Part shown: one piece after another, positions 10,626 through 21,214 of the stretch
Numbering within the stretch: the first letter of the stretch is position 1
Layout of the letters: each line of letters begins with the position of its first letter
Assembly (NCBI GenBank): GCA_026261815.1
Contig: JAMPIT010000511.1
Coordinates: 434,001 to 498,000, forward strand
DNA length: 64,000 bases
Reading direction: 5' to 3'
DNA from: Monarcha castaneiventris obscurior
Lineage: Eukaryota > Chordata > Aves > Passeriformes > Monarchidae
Notes under the pieces: model-generated
What the model saw: only the letters and a program-made list of their open reading frames with translations
Told to the model about the DNA's origin: nothing
Databases searched by the model: none
Program-made: the position numbers and the translations under genes

Positions 10626-11254
10626 TTGGGGTTTGCTCTGCCATGCTGGGGTGTGTGGGGTGAGCAGCCCCGGGCCGAGGGCCAGCTGGGTGTTGGGCAT
10701 CCCCATCAGAGTGTGATGCCCTGGAGGTGCTGGGGAGGTTATTCCAGCTCAGATGGGCACAGAGAGGTCCCAGGCTCTGTCCCAGGGCTGTGGCCTCCAG
10801 GATGGGTCTGAGGGCTCGTGCACAGCCCCTCTCATCTTTTCACAGCAGGGATTTTTCCTCCTGGAAAGGGTGGGTGTTGCCGCCACACACACTCCCAAAA
10901 GAGGATATTTAGCAAACGCTTGCCTTAATGCAGAGATCAGAAAGCTCCCCCAAAGCAGGGGAAGGCAGCAAAGCAAGGGCCCACAGCAAGATATCTCAGC
11001 ATGAGCCATCCCTCGAGCACTGCTGGGACCTTGAGACACATGGAATGAGATACCCCAGTGTCCCCTGGCTGGTTTTGGGGTCAGAACCCTCTGCCCTGGC
11101 TCCAGGCCCAGCACAGCTCTGCAGAGGAGGCTGTGCCAGCACCAGGGCAGAGGAGCTGAAGGGGGGAAGCTTTTCCACCCTGCTCAGAGCCTGGTGAGAA
11201 GGATGGAGGCTCCTGAGCAGCCTGGAGCACCAATTTCACGGAAATCCATTTATC
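10626..11254. other. Unique sequence, no gene seen
   Basis: GC-rich, with only short overlapping frames and no recognisable element. Confidence 0.4.
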
Positions 11255-11400
11255 TCTCCTTCCTGCAACCCTCACGACATGAATAAATGATGATTGCAGA
11301 AGTGATGAACCTGCCCCTGTTTAGGTGTGAAATGAATGTTTACAGGCATAGAATAAATCAAGTATCCCACGGGCGAGCAGCGGGATATTAAACCAAACAC
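11255..11400. promoter_or_regulatory. AT-rich unique block
   Basis: Contains ATGAATAAATGATGATTG, TGAAATGAATG and AGAATAAATCAAG. These are Hox/PBX-like words in sequence with no repeat match. Function is inferred. Confidence 0.22.
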
Positions 11401-11619
11401 CTTTGTGTGCTTAGCACTCGCTGGGAGAGGCCAAGGGTTTGAAGCCTGGCCAGGTATTGCCAGCAGCCCCTGTGCCAAGCTCTGGGTGCCTGCCCAACAG
11501 AGGCTGGAAGATCCCAGAGGATGTGAGGGATGAGCAGCTCCGGGATGAGCAGCTTTCCTGCCTCTTCCCCCTCTGTCTGAATCCACACCTCTCTCCCTGC
11601 CCAGCGCCACAATCTGCAC

Positions 11620-11850
11620 AGCCTCGAAGAAGTCAGGAATACAATGCAAATTCGTGAAGGATTGGCAAGAAATTGCGTGTGTGCTGGTTGCCTGTCAGCA
11701 TGCAGAGTACTTCTAATCTTGTCACATAAATAATACGATTATGTAAAATATCAAACAGTTGGAATAAACTTAAAAGCCACAATGTTCTAGTCACAGATTT
11801 AATAGAGGGGGGGAGAAAGGAAAAACAACAAAAAATAAATAAAATCCCTT
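11620..11850. promoter_or_regulatory. AT-rich unique block with an octamer
   Basis: Carries a perfect POU octamer ATGCAAAT (11644-11651), AAATAATACGATTATG, GGAATAAACTTAAAAG and a run of A-rich words at 11820-11845. No repeat family is recognised. Confidence 0.28.
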
Positions 11851-12689
11851 TTCACTCTGCAGCATGAAGGGGAAATGGCTCCTCTCCGAAATGCTGGAGC
11901 CTCCCAGGGGCTGAGGAGGTGGGAGAGGCTGGGGAGACAGAGCTGCTCCTTGGGGCAGCCGGACACAGCCCCGGCCTCATCCGGGCACGACTGATGGGGA
12001 GGAGGGACAGCAGCGCTGGGCTCGGGAGGAGCCTCTGCCAAGGTCACCCCGGACTTTGGGGACACATCCAGGGTCCCCTGCCCACTAATTTGCTTTTCCC
12101 CACTGAAACCCTCTGCTGTGGTGCTGCTGGCCTGGGGCACCTCCTCCAGCCACGGGGATTGTCCAGCTGAGAGGGAAACACCGATCCACCCCGCCCCCGC
12201 AGGTGCCTGCCGCGCACCCATCCCACACCCCGCACCCGGCGCAGGGCAGCGGGAGGGAGGGCTGAGCTCCGGGAGCACCATTCCCCCCCGGCTCTGCATC
12301 ACTCTGCATCACTAATGCCGTCCTCTATTTGTACCGCCCGCAGTGGTGCCGGCACCGCTGCAGGATGCGAGAGGAGGGAGCGGTGCCCAGGGAGCTGCCG
12401 CCGGGATTTTGCTACTGGCCCCGAGATCAAGAGCAGCATGAAAAGCCAGAGTGCCTTTGTTAGAGCTCACTAAAGAGCCCAGGCTGATTGAGATGGAAAA
12501 CAAAATCCTCTCCTCTTCCCCCGCACAGGCTCATGGACAGCACAGACCCTGCAAGCTCAGGCCCTCGAGTGCACTGACACGATTTACAGCCGTGATCCCC
12601 CAAATCCAACTGGGAGTTGAAGCCAGAGCAACCTCAGAGCTTCACCCACAGTCACCCCATGGAATACACCTGGGTCTTCCTCCAGATCT
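11851..12689. other. Unique sequence, no gene seen
   Basis: GC-rich and CpG-containing from 12170 to 12420. Short frames overlap on both strands and no element is identified. Confidence 0.4.
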
Positions 12690-12875
12690 TGGGAACAGGC
12701 TCCCCAGGGAATGGGCACAGCCCCGAGGCTGCCAGAGCTCCAGGAGCATTTGGATAATGCTCCCAGGGATGCCCAGGGTGGGATTGTTGGGGTGTCTGTG
12801 CAGGGCCAGGAGCTGGAATCCATGACCCCTGTGGGTCCCTTCCAGCTCAGGATACTCTGTGATTCCATGATCCAC
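12690..12875 (+). mobile_element. CR1 LINE, 3' fragment (second subfamily)
   Basis: Plus-strand copy: GGGAACAGGCTCCCCAGGGA, then the GGCTGCCAGAGCTCCAGGAG block, GGGATTGTTGGGGTGTCTG and the 3' end GGGTCCCTTCCAGCTCAGGA with ACTCTGTGATTCCATGA. The intact 3' tail contrasts with strong 5' truncation. Confidence 0.92.
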
Positions 12876-13689
12876 CTTCCCAGGCCGTTCCCCGAGCAGA
12901 CACAGCACAGCCGAGGCAGGGCAGAGCCTGGTTCTGCTTGGGAAGCACCAGGATTAGGCAATGGACGAGCTCCTTCCCCGGCCTGCCTTTGTCGACAAAG
13001 AGGAGGAATTTTGTGCTGTGGACCATCTTCACAAGAGGCACAAAGCAGCTGCACCATCCTCAGCAAGGGGCTGGAAACTCCAGCTCTGGAAGCAAAGGGC
13101 TCATCCCTGACCAGCCACAGGCCAGGCTCTGCAGGGATCAAAGTGAAGTCTGACAGGGTCTGGGTTGCAAGTCTTGCCCTTCCCAGCCCTCATTGACCCC
13201 AGCACTCCCCAGAACCTCCAGGTGCAGTGCTGGGGTGGGGACAGATGAGATGAGGCCTTTGGGCAGGAAGGACCATCCCTGTCTGCTGGAGCATCCGTGC
13301 CCAGCTCAGGTCTGGCTGCCACACTCTGATCCCGCTCCCTGCTCTCCCTTCCCTGCCACATCTCCCACCAACACTGATCTGCCACTTCCAGACCCTGGCA
13401 AGTTTTGGAGACCCCTTGCCTCGGGACAAGCCCCCTCTGTCCCCAGCCCAGCTCTGGCAATCTCTCGGGGGGCACAGCTGGGTCCCAGGCGTGTGCCCGG
13501 GTGGGCAGGGACACGCGGCTGAGGCTGGTGAGGGGCCAGGGCCATGCCCGTGGAGCAGTGCCAGGCTGCAGCTGTGTGCCCTGCTCGGGGCACGGAGCAA
13601 CTCACACACTGAGCTGCCCCTTCTGCTTAGCAGAGAGGCTTTGATGAGCCGAGCTGCGGGCAGGGCTCCTGCCACTGCTGCCTGACAGG
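12876..13689. other. Unique sequence, no gene seen
   Basis: Plus- and minus-strand frames of 100-220 codons overlap, and the longest minus frame (13190-13840) runs through the adjacent tandem repeat. No domain is recognised. Confidence 0.4.
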
Positions 13690-13855
13690 CGAGAGGGACA
13701 CGGGCACTGCCCTGCTGCTGCTGCCTGGCCAGGGACATGGGCACTGCCCCTGCCACCTGACCAGGGACACGGGCACTGTCCCCCCTGCCTGACCAGGGAC
13801 ACGGGCACTGCCCCTGCCGCCTGACCAGGGACACGGGCACTGCCCCTGCCTCTCT
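13690..13855. repeat. 32-bp minisatellite, about 4-5 units
   Basis: The unit is roughly CTGACCAGGGACACGGGCAC plus TGCCCCTGCCGC. GGGACAC starts fall at about 13694, 13732, 13764, 13796 and 13828, so the last three steps are exactly 32 bp and the first is longer. Repeated Gly-Gln-Cys-Pro-type translations on the minus strand come from the array. Confidence 0.9.
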
Positions 13856-15224
13856 CCAGTCGGTCCGTTCTGGCTGAGGAGACAGTCAGGGCCACTGCAC
13901 GGAGCTGCTGGTGTAATGAAAGAAAGAGTTCCTCTCATCCGGCCGTTTTAAGAGAGGGAAGAGAACTTGCTGTCTGCAGGGCTCCCACGAAAACGGGAGC
14001 AGATCCACCCACTCCCAGTTAATGGAGAAAAAATCCTGGGAAAACCTGCACCGCACCTCCCGTGCTGAGCAGAGCTCCACACCGGTACCCTGTGTCTGTG
14101 AGTGTGACCAAGCCCCCGTTTCTAAGGATTTCTCCCCCTTGGGCATCCCTGTGAGGGCTCTGTGGGTTTCTGTGGGGGGTGTGTGACCCACTTCTCCGGG
14201 CTGCAGCAGGCTGGCAGCCTCCAGCTCACTGCAGCACTGGAGCACTGACCCGGCAGCAGGGGATTGCAGGTCACATCCCCATCGAGCCTCAATGCTCCGG
14301 GAGCCCTGGCCTCGCTCCCGCGTTAATTCCTGCAGGAAAAGCCCTCTCTGCTGCCAGAGAGCTGCACCTGATGCCCACGTTGTGCCACTGCCGCCGCAGC
14401 GCCCGGGGCAGCCGGGCTGGGGAGCAGCTGCCTGCTCCATGTGCGCTGCTCTCCTCCCCGCTCCCCGCTCGTGCTGCACCTCCCGGGCAAGGCACAGCGC
14501 GGGGCACGGGGAAATGAAAGCCAGAGCCCTGCCGAGGCAGCCGTGGGTGCTCCACCCCTGCTCACTCTCCATATCCCTACCCCCAAACCAGCCTGGCTGC
14601 CCCACAGCTGGACACGAACTCACTGTCCCACCCTCCCTGTGGTCACATCCAGCCCCAAATATCCCTTTCCAGGCCTCAAAATGACTTTGAATGACCCCCT
14701 GGCCCCATCCCCTCCTGTCCCACCCACCTCCCTCCTGCGGGATGTCCCCTGGGAAGTGCTGCAGCCTGCCCTGTTGCAAGAGATGGGGGAGCAACTCCTC
14801 CTCCTCCTGTCCTGGGGTTTTGAGGTTTAGTCTGCTGCTCATCCCTGCGAAGTTGGGATTATTTCCATTCCCCTGTGACTGCATTCTCTCTTCCCAGCTC
14901 TCTGCAGAGGGACCTGCGATGCTCTGCCCCAACGCCCTGCTCAGCCAGGCAGTGCCCCAAGGCCTGTGCCCTGCTCTCTCCTAACTCCACAGCCCCGGCT
15001 GTGCAGATGCTGCTCAATTCCCCCACCCCGGCACAGATTCTGCCCTGCCCACAGGTCCTGCTCTGGGGCGGATGCTCCGAGCTGCCTCTCCCAGCCCAGG
15101 AGAGCCCCATTAAACACAGCCCTGAGCACCAGGTAAAGCACCTCGAGGGCCTGGGGCATGGGCAGGAAGGTTCAGCTGCCCAGCGAGGCTGATTGTGCCA
15201 TGGCACAGGGGAGATGGAATTTCT
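13856..15224. other. Unique sequence, no gene seen
   Basis: A 348-codon minus-strand frame spans 13886-14932, but it has no recognisable domain and overlaps plus frames at 14179-14830. No repeat or RNA gene was identified. Confidence 0.45.
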
Positions 15225-15655
15225 GCTCACACAACTCACAGAGGGAGGGACCTCAAAGTCCATCCAGTGCCACCCCTGCCATGGCAGGGACACCTCCCAC
15301 TGTCCCAGGCCCATCCAACCTGGCCTTGGGCACTGCCAGGGATCCAGGAGCAGCCACAGCTGCTCTGGGAATTCCATCCCAGCCCCTGCCCACCCTCCCA
15401 GGGAACAATTCCTGCCCAAGATCCCACCCAGCCCTGCCCTCTGGCACTGGGAAGCCATTCCCTGGCTCCTGGCCCTGAATCCCTTGTCCCCAGTCCCTCT
15501 GCAGCTCTCCTGGAGCCCCTTTAGGCTCTGCCAGGGGCTCGGAGCTCTCCCTGGAGCCTTCTCCTCTCCAGCTGAGCACCCCCAGCTCGCCCAGCCTGGC
15601 TCCAGAGGGGCTCCAGCCCTAGAGCAGCTCCGTGGCCTCCTCTGGACTCCCACCC
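15225..15655 (-). mobile_element. CR1 LINE, long passerine-type 3' fragment
   Basis: Same block order as the 6.3-kb copy. It extends about 30 bp further toward the 5' side (GTGGCCTCCTCTGGACTCCC). Its CTCF-like word is mutated to CTGCCCTCTGGCAC (15434-15447). The 3' tail at the left is eroded, keeping only GAGGGAGGGACC. Confidence 0.94.
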
Positions 15656-15773
15656 ACTGCAATGGCTCTGGGAAGCTCCCTTCCCTCTCCCAGCAGTGTT
15701 TGCTGATCCCACTCCACAGCTGAGTGCAGCACCAGGACGATGCTCTCACAGCTCATTAGAGGCTTGGCCAGAA

Positions 15774-15912
15774 CCTGGATTTCCCTGTTCACTGTTGTTT
15801 TACAAAAGGTGGGAGAACAGAGCATTGTGGTTGTCAGTGACAGCTCCTGGGGCTTCCAACACACAAGGAGAAGAAATATCAAGTTTCACCTGATCCCTCT
15901 GCATCATCCCTG
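15774..15912 (+). repeat. 139-bp unknown repeat, copy 1
   Basis: Begins CCTGGATTTCCCTGTTCACT and ends CATCATCCCTG. It aligns without gaps to 17248-17386 with about ten mismatches (roughly 93% identical by eye). It belongs to no family I recognise and has no coding potential beyond short frames shared by both copies. Confidence 0.85.
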
Positions 15913-16784
15913 TGTCTGAAGCTCCTTTTGAGCCTGAAGGCAAGGGCTGTACATCAGACCATTTTCCTGAAGCAGTCTGGCACCCAGCATCGTGGTTTCC
16001 CATGAGGGAAGAATCTCATCCAGCTTTTCCTCAGGGAAATACTTCGCCAAAGCAGGGATGAGGCCACAAAGCTCCCCCATCTCCCCAGCTGGATCCTTCT
16101 CAGAGGACAAGGAGGCTCCACCAGCCCCAGCCCTGCTCTCCCCTCCAGTGCTGCAACAGCAGCCAGGGTCTCTCTCCCCCCAGCCCAGCGCGGCCCCTGA
16201 GGAAATTCCCAGCCTCTGCAGACACTGACGCCCTCCCCACAGACATGGGGTGAGAGGAGAGAGCCCCTGCCCATCCCCGGGCTCTCTGCGTGCAGCCGCT
16301 CCCTCCTCAGCCGGGCTGAGCACAGCCCCAGCCCTGCACTCCAGGAGCTCCCCAGGCACAGAGCTACCGCCGTTATCCGCAGCCACGAATTTCTGTGTCT
16401 GGGCAGGAAGAGCATCTCCCCAGCGCTGCCTCCCTCACACGTTATGAAGAGATACAGCTCGGTAAATCTCATCTTAGCCAAGGGCAGCACCCCTCGCCAG
16501 TTAGCACTAGATCAAACCCAGGTTTACTCAGCCTCCCGCTAATCCCTCTGCAACAAGAACCACCTGCAGTCTGGAGCCCGGGATTTAGCAGGGATCAGCG
16601 TGCAGGTGTCTCTGATTTGATCATCCCTTCGGAAGCGGCTGCGCTCGGCAGCCCCAGCGCGGAGCAGCCCGGGGAGGGGCAGCCGTGACACGGGCAGGGG
16701 GGAGAGAGAGGCTGTGCCTGCAGGGGCCGAGAGAGCAGCGACGTGGGGCTGATGGTTTCCCCCCACGGACACTTCTGAGAGGCC
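15913..16784. other. Unique sequence between repeat copies
   Basis: No gene seen. A modestly AT-richer patch at 16435-16560 includes CACGTTATGAAGAGATAC and GTTTACTCAG; it is too weak to call. Confidence 0.35.
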
Positions 16785-17045
16785 AAAAAACACTGGAAAG
16801 AGATGGGGGAAAGAAAGCAAAAAAATATCTTATTTTCAAGAATTCTCTGGTACTTAAAAGCTTGAGACCCGCAGGGGAAGCTAATAAATTTTAAATAGTT
16901 TGGAGAGTTGAGACCAGCAGTTTAACTTTGTGAGGCTGCTGAGTTGTTTTCCGAGTGTATTTAATGAAACCCTTCATTACGTTCAGATAATTATGATCTC
17001 CGCATTCCTGGTGCTGCTGGAGTTCACCATCTGTGCTCACAGGTA
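16785..17045. promoter_or_regulatory. AT-rich block with homeodomain-type inverted repeat
   Basis: Includes GCTAATAAATTTTAAATAG and a perfect inverted repeat, TAATGAA (16962-16968), spacer ACCC, TTCATTA (16973-16979), followed by CAGATAATTATGATC. Flanks are GC-rich and no repeat family matches. The function is inferred. Confidence 0.33.
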
Positions 17046-17247
17046 CCTGCTCCACCCCGGCACAGCGGGAACCGCGAGGCACTCGCGGGGCTGGGACACA
17101 CTTCCCGGGTTTGTGGGCTCAGGGAGCGCCCCTGGCCATCGCCCACCTTGGGAGCTGCAGCCACCGGCCCAAGGCAGGAGCACGGCTGGCCCTGAGATCT
17201 CCACGGGTCACCCCCAGGGTCCTCGTGGGGTTTGGCTCTTGATGCTC

Positions 17248-17386
17248 CCTGGATTTCCCTGTTCATTGTTATTTTACAAAAGGTGGGAGAACAGGGCATT
17301 GGGGTTGTCAGTGACAGCTCCTGGGGCTTCCAACACTCGAGGAGGAGAAATACCAAGTTTCACCTGATCCCTCTGCACGATCCCTG
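17248..17386 (+). repeat. 139-bp unknown repeat, copy 2
   Basis: Gap-free partner of 15774-15912 in the same orientation, 1,474 bp downstream start to start. Homology starts at CCTGGATTTCCCTG and stops after GATCCCTG on both sides, so the two ends look definite, not eroded. Confidence 0.85.
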
Positions 17387-17744
17387 GGATGATGAGGGGG
17401 TCTCGTGCTACCTGGTCCTTTGGGGTCAGCAGAGCCCTGATGTCCCTCCTGCTGTTTGCTGAGCTCCAGAGCAGGGGAATGTTCCCAGGAAGAGGTTTGG
17501 GCTGCCCAGGGCAAACTGGGCTCTGCAGTGGTGGGGTTTGCCCTGACAGCCCCAGCTCCCTGCAGTAGCTGCCATCCCCATCCATGGGGGGCTCCCCCCA
17601 CCTGCCCACCCAGCCCCTCCTCCAGGGGCTTCTCCAGCCCAGCATCCCTGCTCCAGGCCCTCTGCCCACCCTCCAGGAGGGAAGCTCCAGGTTCTTCCCC
17701 CTCAGCCCGGTCCTCAGGGGTGAGTGGCACTGCAGGAGATCCTG
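17387..17744. other. Unique sequence, no gene seen
   Basis: GC-rich with short overlapping frames. No repeat family was recognised. Confidence 0.4.
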
Positions 17745-18330
17745 GGTTCGGGGGCTGAGCTCTGGGACAGCGCCTGGCGGGTTTCACTGCCGGCTCGGAC
17801 ACTCCAGCCGGCCCCGCAGCCATCCGTGCCCTGCCGGGGGCCGGGATGGCTCAGGCAGCGCTGCCTCCGGCAGTGGGAGGGTGAATCAGCCCGCCGGCAG
17901 CGGGGCCATCTGCGGCGCGGGGCTGCAGCTCCCCTGACTCAGGTGCAGCCGCCCACCAGCGCCGCGTCCCGAGCCTGCCCGGGCTCCCAGCCCGCCGGGA
18001 TGGGCTGTTCCACGTGCCCGCTGCAGGGACCGTGGCACCGATGGGGCAGCTGGGGCTGGCTGGCCTCAGCCTGGGGTCCCCACGGGCACCGCCGGGCTGG
18101 AGCACAGCGTCCTTGTCCCCGGTGTTCAGCCAGGACCGCGTGTGAACTGGGAACCAGCTCCCGTCCCCGGCCGGCTTTGGGCTGTGTGTCCCAGGCTGCT
18201 GCGTGTCCCAAGCGCCGCGGAGCCTGCGGCTGGCACACGCTGTCACAGGGCTGCCCCTGACCCGAGGGGGCTGCGGAGGGCTGGCACCGAGTGTTCCCTG
18301 CCAGCCACGGTGAGCGGCCGCGGCAGGAGC
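17745..18330. other. CpG-rich stretch, candidate CpG island
   Basis: Dense CpG words such as GCCCGCCGGCAGCGGGG, ATCTGCGGCGCGGGGC and CAGCGCCGCGTCCCG, unlike the CpG-poor flanks. It could mark an unseen promoter or be GC-biased background. No TATA or exon was recognised. Confidence 0.45.
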
Positions 18331-18900
18331 GGGGCAGCCTGGGCCGTTCTGTGTGCGCTGAAGGGACACGGCCCCGGGAGATGGAGCCAGGAGAGGCCTG
18401 AGAAAGGGGCCTTGAGGGGGAGGAGGGTGCTGGATTCCCGGTTCTGCTCTCCCCGCCTGCCAACTGGGCGCTCTTCCCCCACTCTTAAATGTCAGCGATG
18501 ATGTTTCCTGCCCAAGTCAGCTCTTCCCCTTGGGGACTGGCCAGCAGGGTCTGTTTTATACCCACTCCCAACAGCTTGGGTGGCTTGGGACTGGGCTGCT
18601 GCCTGGGCTGTGCCAAGTTGGCAGCGTGGCCGTGCTCCCCAGCCAGCTCCTCTCCGAGCCCACACCGAGCTCAGCGCTCACAGGCTTCGGGGCTCCAGCT
18701 CACCTCGCCGGGCTTTCCTTCCAGAGCGGATCTCCACGGGCAGGGCAGGAAAGCAGGGTCTGCTTAGAGAGGGAAATCCCCCAGATCACCCCGTCCTGGG
18801 GCGGGCAGAGCAGGGACCTTTCTGCCCAGCCTTGGGAACATCACCCCGCGCTGTGCCTGTCCCTCAGCTGCCCTCACCGGGGGCAGTGAGTGTGACGGGC
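18331..18900. other. Unique sequence, no gene seen
   Basis: GC-rich with overlapping short frames on both strands. Nothing identified before the inverted repeat. Confidence 0.4.
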
Positions 18901-19174
18901 ACTTCCTGTGGGGAGCGATGTCACACACCCGGGCAGCAGGAAGGGAGAGCCAAGAGGGATGTCAGGATCTCATCTGCTCTCTATCCTCCAGATATTCAAG
19001 TTCCAGGCTCAGCTGTCACCCTCAGCCCGTGTGGGCATCACCCTGGTGCCAGCTGCTCCTCCTGGATGAAACCTGTCCCTTCCCTGGGGCAGGGCTGGCA
19101 CACGTCCCCTTCCTCCTGGATGCCCCTAAGAATGGGGGATAAACCAAACCACCCCTTCTTTGTTCCTCCTGGAA
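18901..19174 (+). repeat. Left arm of a 1.09-kb inverted repeat
   Basis: Pairs with the reverse complement of 19729-19990. Shared landmarks, read on the plus strand, are GATGTCACACACC, GATGTCAGGATCTCATCTGC, CTCCAGATATTC, TTCCAGGCTCAGCTGTCACC, GGGCATCACCCTGGTGCC and CACGTCCCCTTCCTCCTGGA. This arm has an extra 11 bases (GGATGAAACCT) near 19060. Identity is roughly 90% by eye. I recognise no known family. Confidence 0.88.
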
Positions 19175-19728
19175 TGAAAGCCCGGAGTCGAGGAACTGCC
19201 AAAGCTTCTGGTCCCTGCCTGCAGCACCCTCAGGGAGCTGGGCATCCCTGGGAGGCCGGGAGCTGGGAGGCAGCGGTGGGAATGCCCTGGGGCTGCGGGA
19301 GAGCCGCTCCCCTGGGAGCGAGCGGTGCCTGCCCGGGCATTGCTCCCGCTGTAACGCAGCACTGGCACATCTCCGCAGCACCCGAGGGCACGGCGTGAGC
19401 AGCTCCGGCTGATTCCCCGATTTCGGTCTGGGGACATCTGCGCTGCTGCGGGGTGCCAGGGCAGCACCGAGGCGCTTCTGCTGCTGCTTTGCCCAGCTGG
19501 GAGCTGGCTCTGCGCTGGGATGCTGACAGCACGGGGCACACCTGGCAGGAACGGGGTGCTGGGGACAGCCTGGTGCTGGCTGAGGGCGTCAGGCACAGCA
19601 GGGCTCCCAGCACGGAGTCTGGGGAACGTGACTGGATGGTTGCAGGCGTTCGGGATTCGGGGATGCTGCACACTGCAAAGGGACTGGGAGTGTCCGCGCA
19701 CAAACACACCCCAGGACATCAGAGAAGC
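19175..19728. other. Spacer of the inverted repeat
   Basis: About 554 bp of GC-rich, CpG-containing unique sequence. It has no transposase-like frame and no terminal repeat of its own. Confidence 0.5.
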
Positions 19729-19990
19729 TCCAGCAGGGGAAAGGAAGGGGTGGTTTAGTCATTGCCCATTCCTAGAGGGCTCCAGGAGGAAGGGGACGTG
19801 TGCCAGCCCTGCCCCAGGGCAGGGACAGGAGGAGCAGCTGGCACCAGGGTGATGCCCACAAGGGCTGAGGGTGACAGCTGAGCCTGGAACTCGAATATCT
19901 GGAGGACAGAGAGCAGATGAGATCCTGACATCCCTCCTTGGCTCTCCTTTCCTGCTGCCCAGGTGTGTGACATCCCTCCCCACACAAAGT
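19729..19990 (-). repeat. Right arm of a 1.09-kb inverted repeat
   Basis: Reverse complement of the left arm; homology fades beyond CCCCACACAAAGT at the outer edge and at CCAGCAGG on the inner edge. I see no clear target-site duplication at the outer ends, so a terminal-inverted-repeat transposon is possible but unproven. Confidence 0.88.
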
Positions 19991-20035
19991 CCTAGCCCTG
20001 TCATTACCCCTGCGTGGTGTAGATCCCCCCCACTC

Positions 20036-20130
20036 CTGGGTTGGGTTGTAAGAGACCTTAAAAATCATCCGGTTCCACCCCCTGACAGGGGCAGGGACAC
20101 CTTCCACTAACCCAGGTGGCTCCAGGTCCA
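20036..20130 (-). mobile_element. CR1 LINE, very short 3' fragment
   Basis: TCCTGGGTTGGGTTGTAAGA, then GACCTTAAAAATCATC, GGGGCAGGGACACCTTCC and CAGGTGGCTCCAGGTCCAGT. Only about 95 bp of the CR1 end remains. Confidence 0.85.
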
Positions 20131-20254
20131 GTCCATTTTGTCTTCTTCCAACAAGATTCCCATAGTCAGCATTCCCAGAAGAGGTTCCCACCTCATCCCG
20201 GAGTGTCCCGGTGCTCTGAAATGCGAGGGAGGAGAAGGAGCAGAGAGGAGATGG
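20131..20254. other. Unique sequence
   Basis: No feature seen. Confidence 0.35.
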
Positions 20255-20400
20255 GGAAAGATGCTCGTAATGTGTAATGAGCCTTTAATGCTCTCCCTGG
20301 CCCCCTCCCAACACATATGGGAGCTGGATGAGCCAATTAAACCGACACCAATTAAATCAGCATCAATCACATCCCGTAAAGCAGAGGTGGGGCTCAGGCA
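20255..20400. promoter_or_regulatory. AT-rich block with paired CCAATTAA words
   Basis: GTAATGTGTAATGAGCC is followed by CACATATG (an E-box) and two CCAATTAA words between 20332 and 20360, about 15 bp apart, then ATCAGCATCAATCAC. The arrangement suggests paired homeodomain or NF-Y/homeodomain sites. No repeat match was found. Confidence 0.32.
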
Positions 20401-21214
20401 GACGCCCCCGCTGTGAAGGATGTCACAGCTGGCCTGAGGCTGACTCCCTTCCAGCCTGGAGAGAGCCAGACCCTGGAGGCATCATCAGAGAGGAGAAAGG
20501 GATGGGTGGGCACCTGGACCAGAAGTGAGGGTGGCAGAGGGTGGGCAGAGGGGGATGCCAGAGCTCAGGTTCCAGCTGGGACAGGCACTTTTCTCACTGG
20601 AGTCCTTGCACAGGGTGACCTTGAGCCCTGGAGGTGACACAGCTTGTGAGAGCACGCCCTGAGCTGGGCCTGGGCTCGGCCCCACGGACATCCTGCTGGT
20701 CTGGGGGGCTCCAGCAGCTCCGGGTTCTGCACAGGGTGGGCTCAGCCTGGCAGGCTGCATCTCTGACTTTGCCCTTCTGCTCTCATCCCAGCCAGTGCTG
20801 ACACCAGGGCTGCAGCAGCCAGCCAAGGGGATGGAAAAGTGAGTGTGAATTCTCCTTTGCAGCCCGCCCTGCTCTGCTCAGGCCCCTTGGCTTGCTCTCC
20901 CTTTGACCTAGAGCACAGGGAGGTGCTAAAAAGCCCCTCAAAAGGGGCTGTTGGATGCTGGGCTGGTGCCCATCCTCACCTTGGCTGGAAGAGTCTTGTC
21001 CTGTCCTCTGGGGTTCTGTGTCCTCTGTGGGGTTCTGTGTCCTCCATGGGGTTCTGTGTCCCCCTGGCTCTCACAACCAGGAGCAGGAGGTCTCAGGGAG
21101 GCAGCAGAGCAGATCTGAGTGTAGCTACCTGTGAGTTTAGAGGTCCAGACTGCAGTGGAGATGTCCAATGTCAGAGCTTTGCAAATGCAGGTCTGGGGCA
21201 CACGAGTGAAGTGG
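20401..21214. other. Unique sequence with a small tandem repeat
   Basis: Three copies of GGGGTTCTGTGTCCTC-type units of about 21 bp lie at 21009-21063. Nothing else was recognised. Confidence 0.5.

Noticed and set aside
13886..14932. 348-codon minus frame
   Set aside because: No recognisable domain; overlaps plus-strand frames of comparable quality.
15724..15745. REST/NRSF (RE1) site at GCAGCACCAGGACGATGC
   Set aside because: The second half is shifted by one base and lacks the GGACAGC core.
15774..17386. Direct pair as LTRs of a short retroelement
   Set aside because: 139 bp is shorter than typical LTRs and no TG...CA ends, primer-binding site or internal frame was found. Left as an unknown repeat.
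18901..19990. Pair of LTRs flanking a provirus
   Set aside because: The two copies are inverted, not direct, and lack TATA, polyadenylation and primer-binding features.
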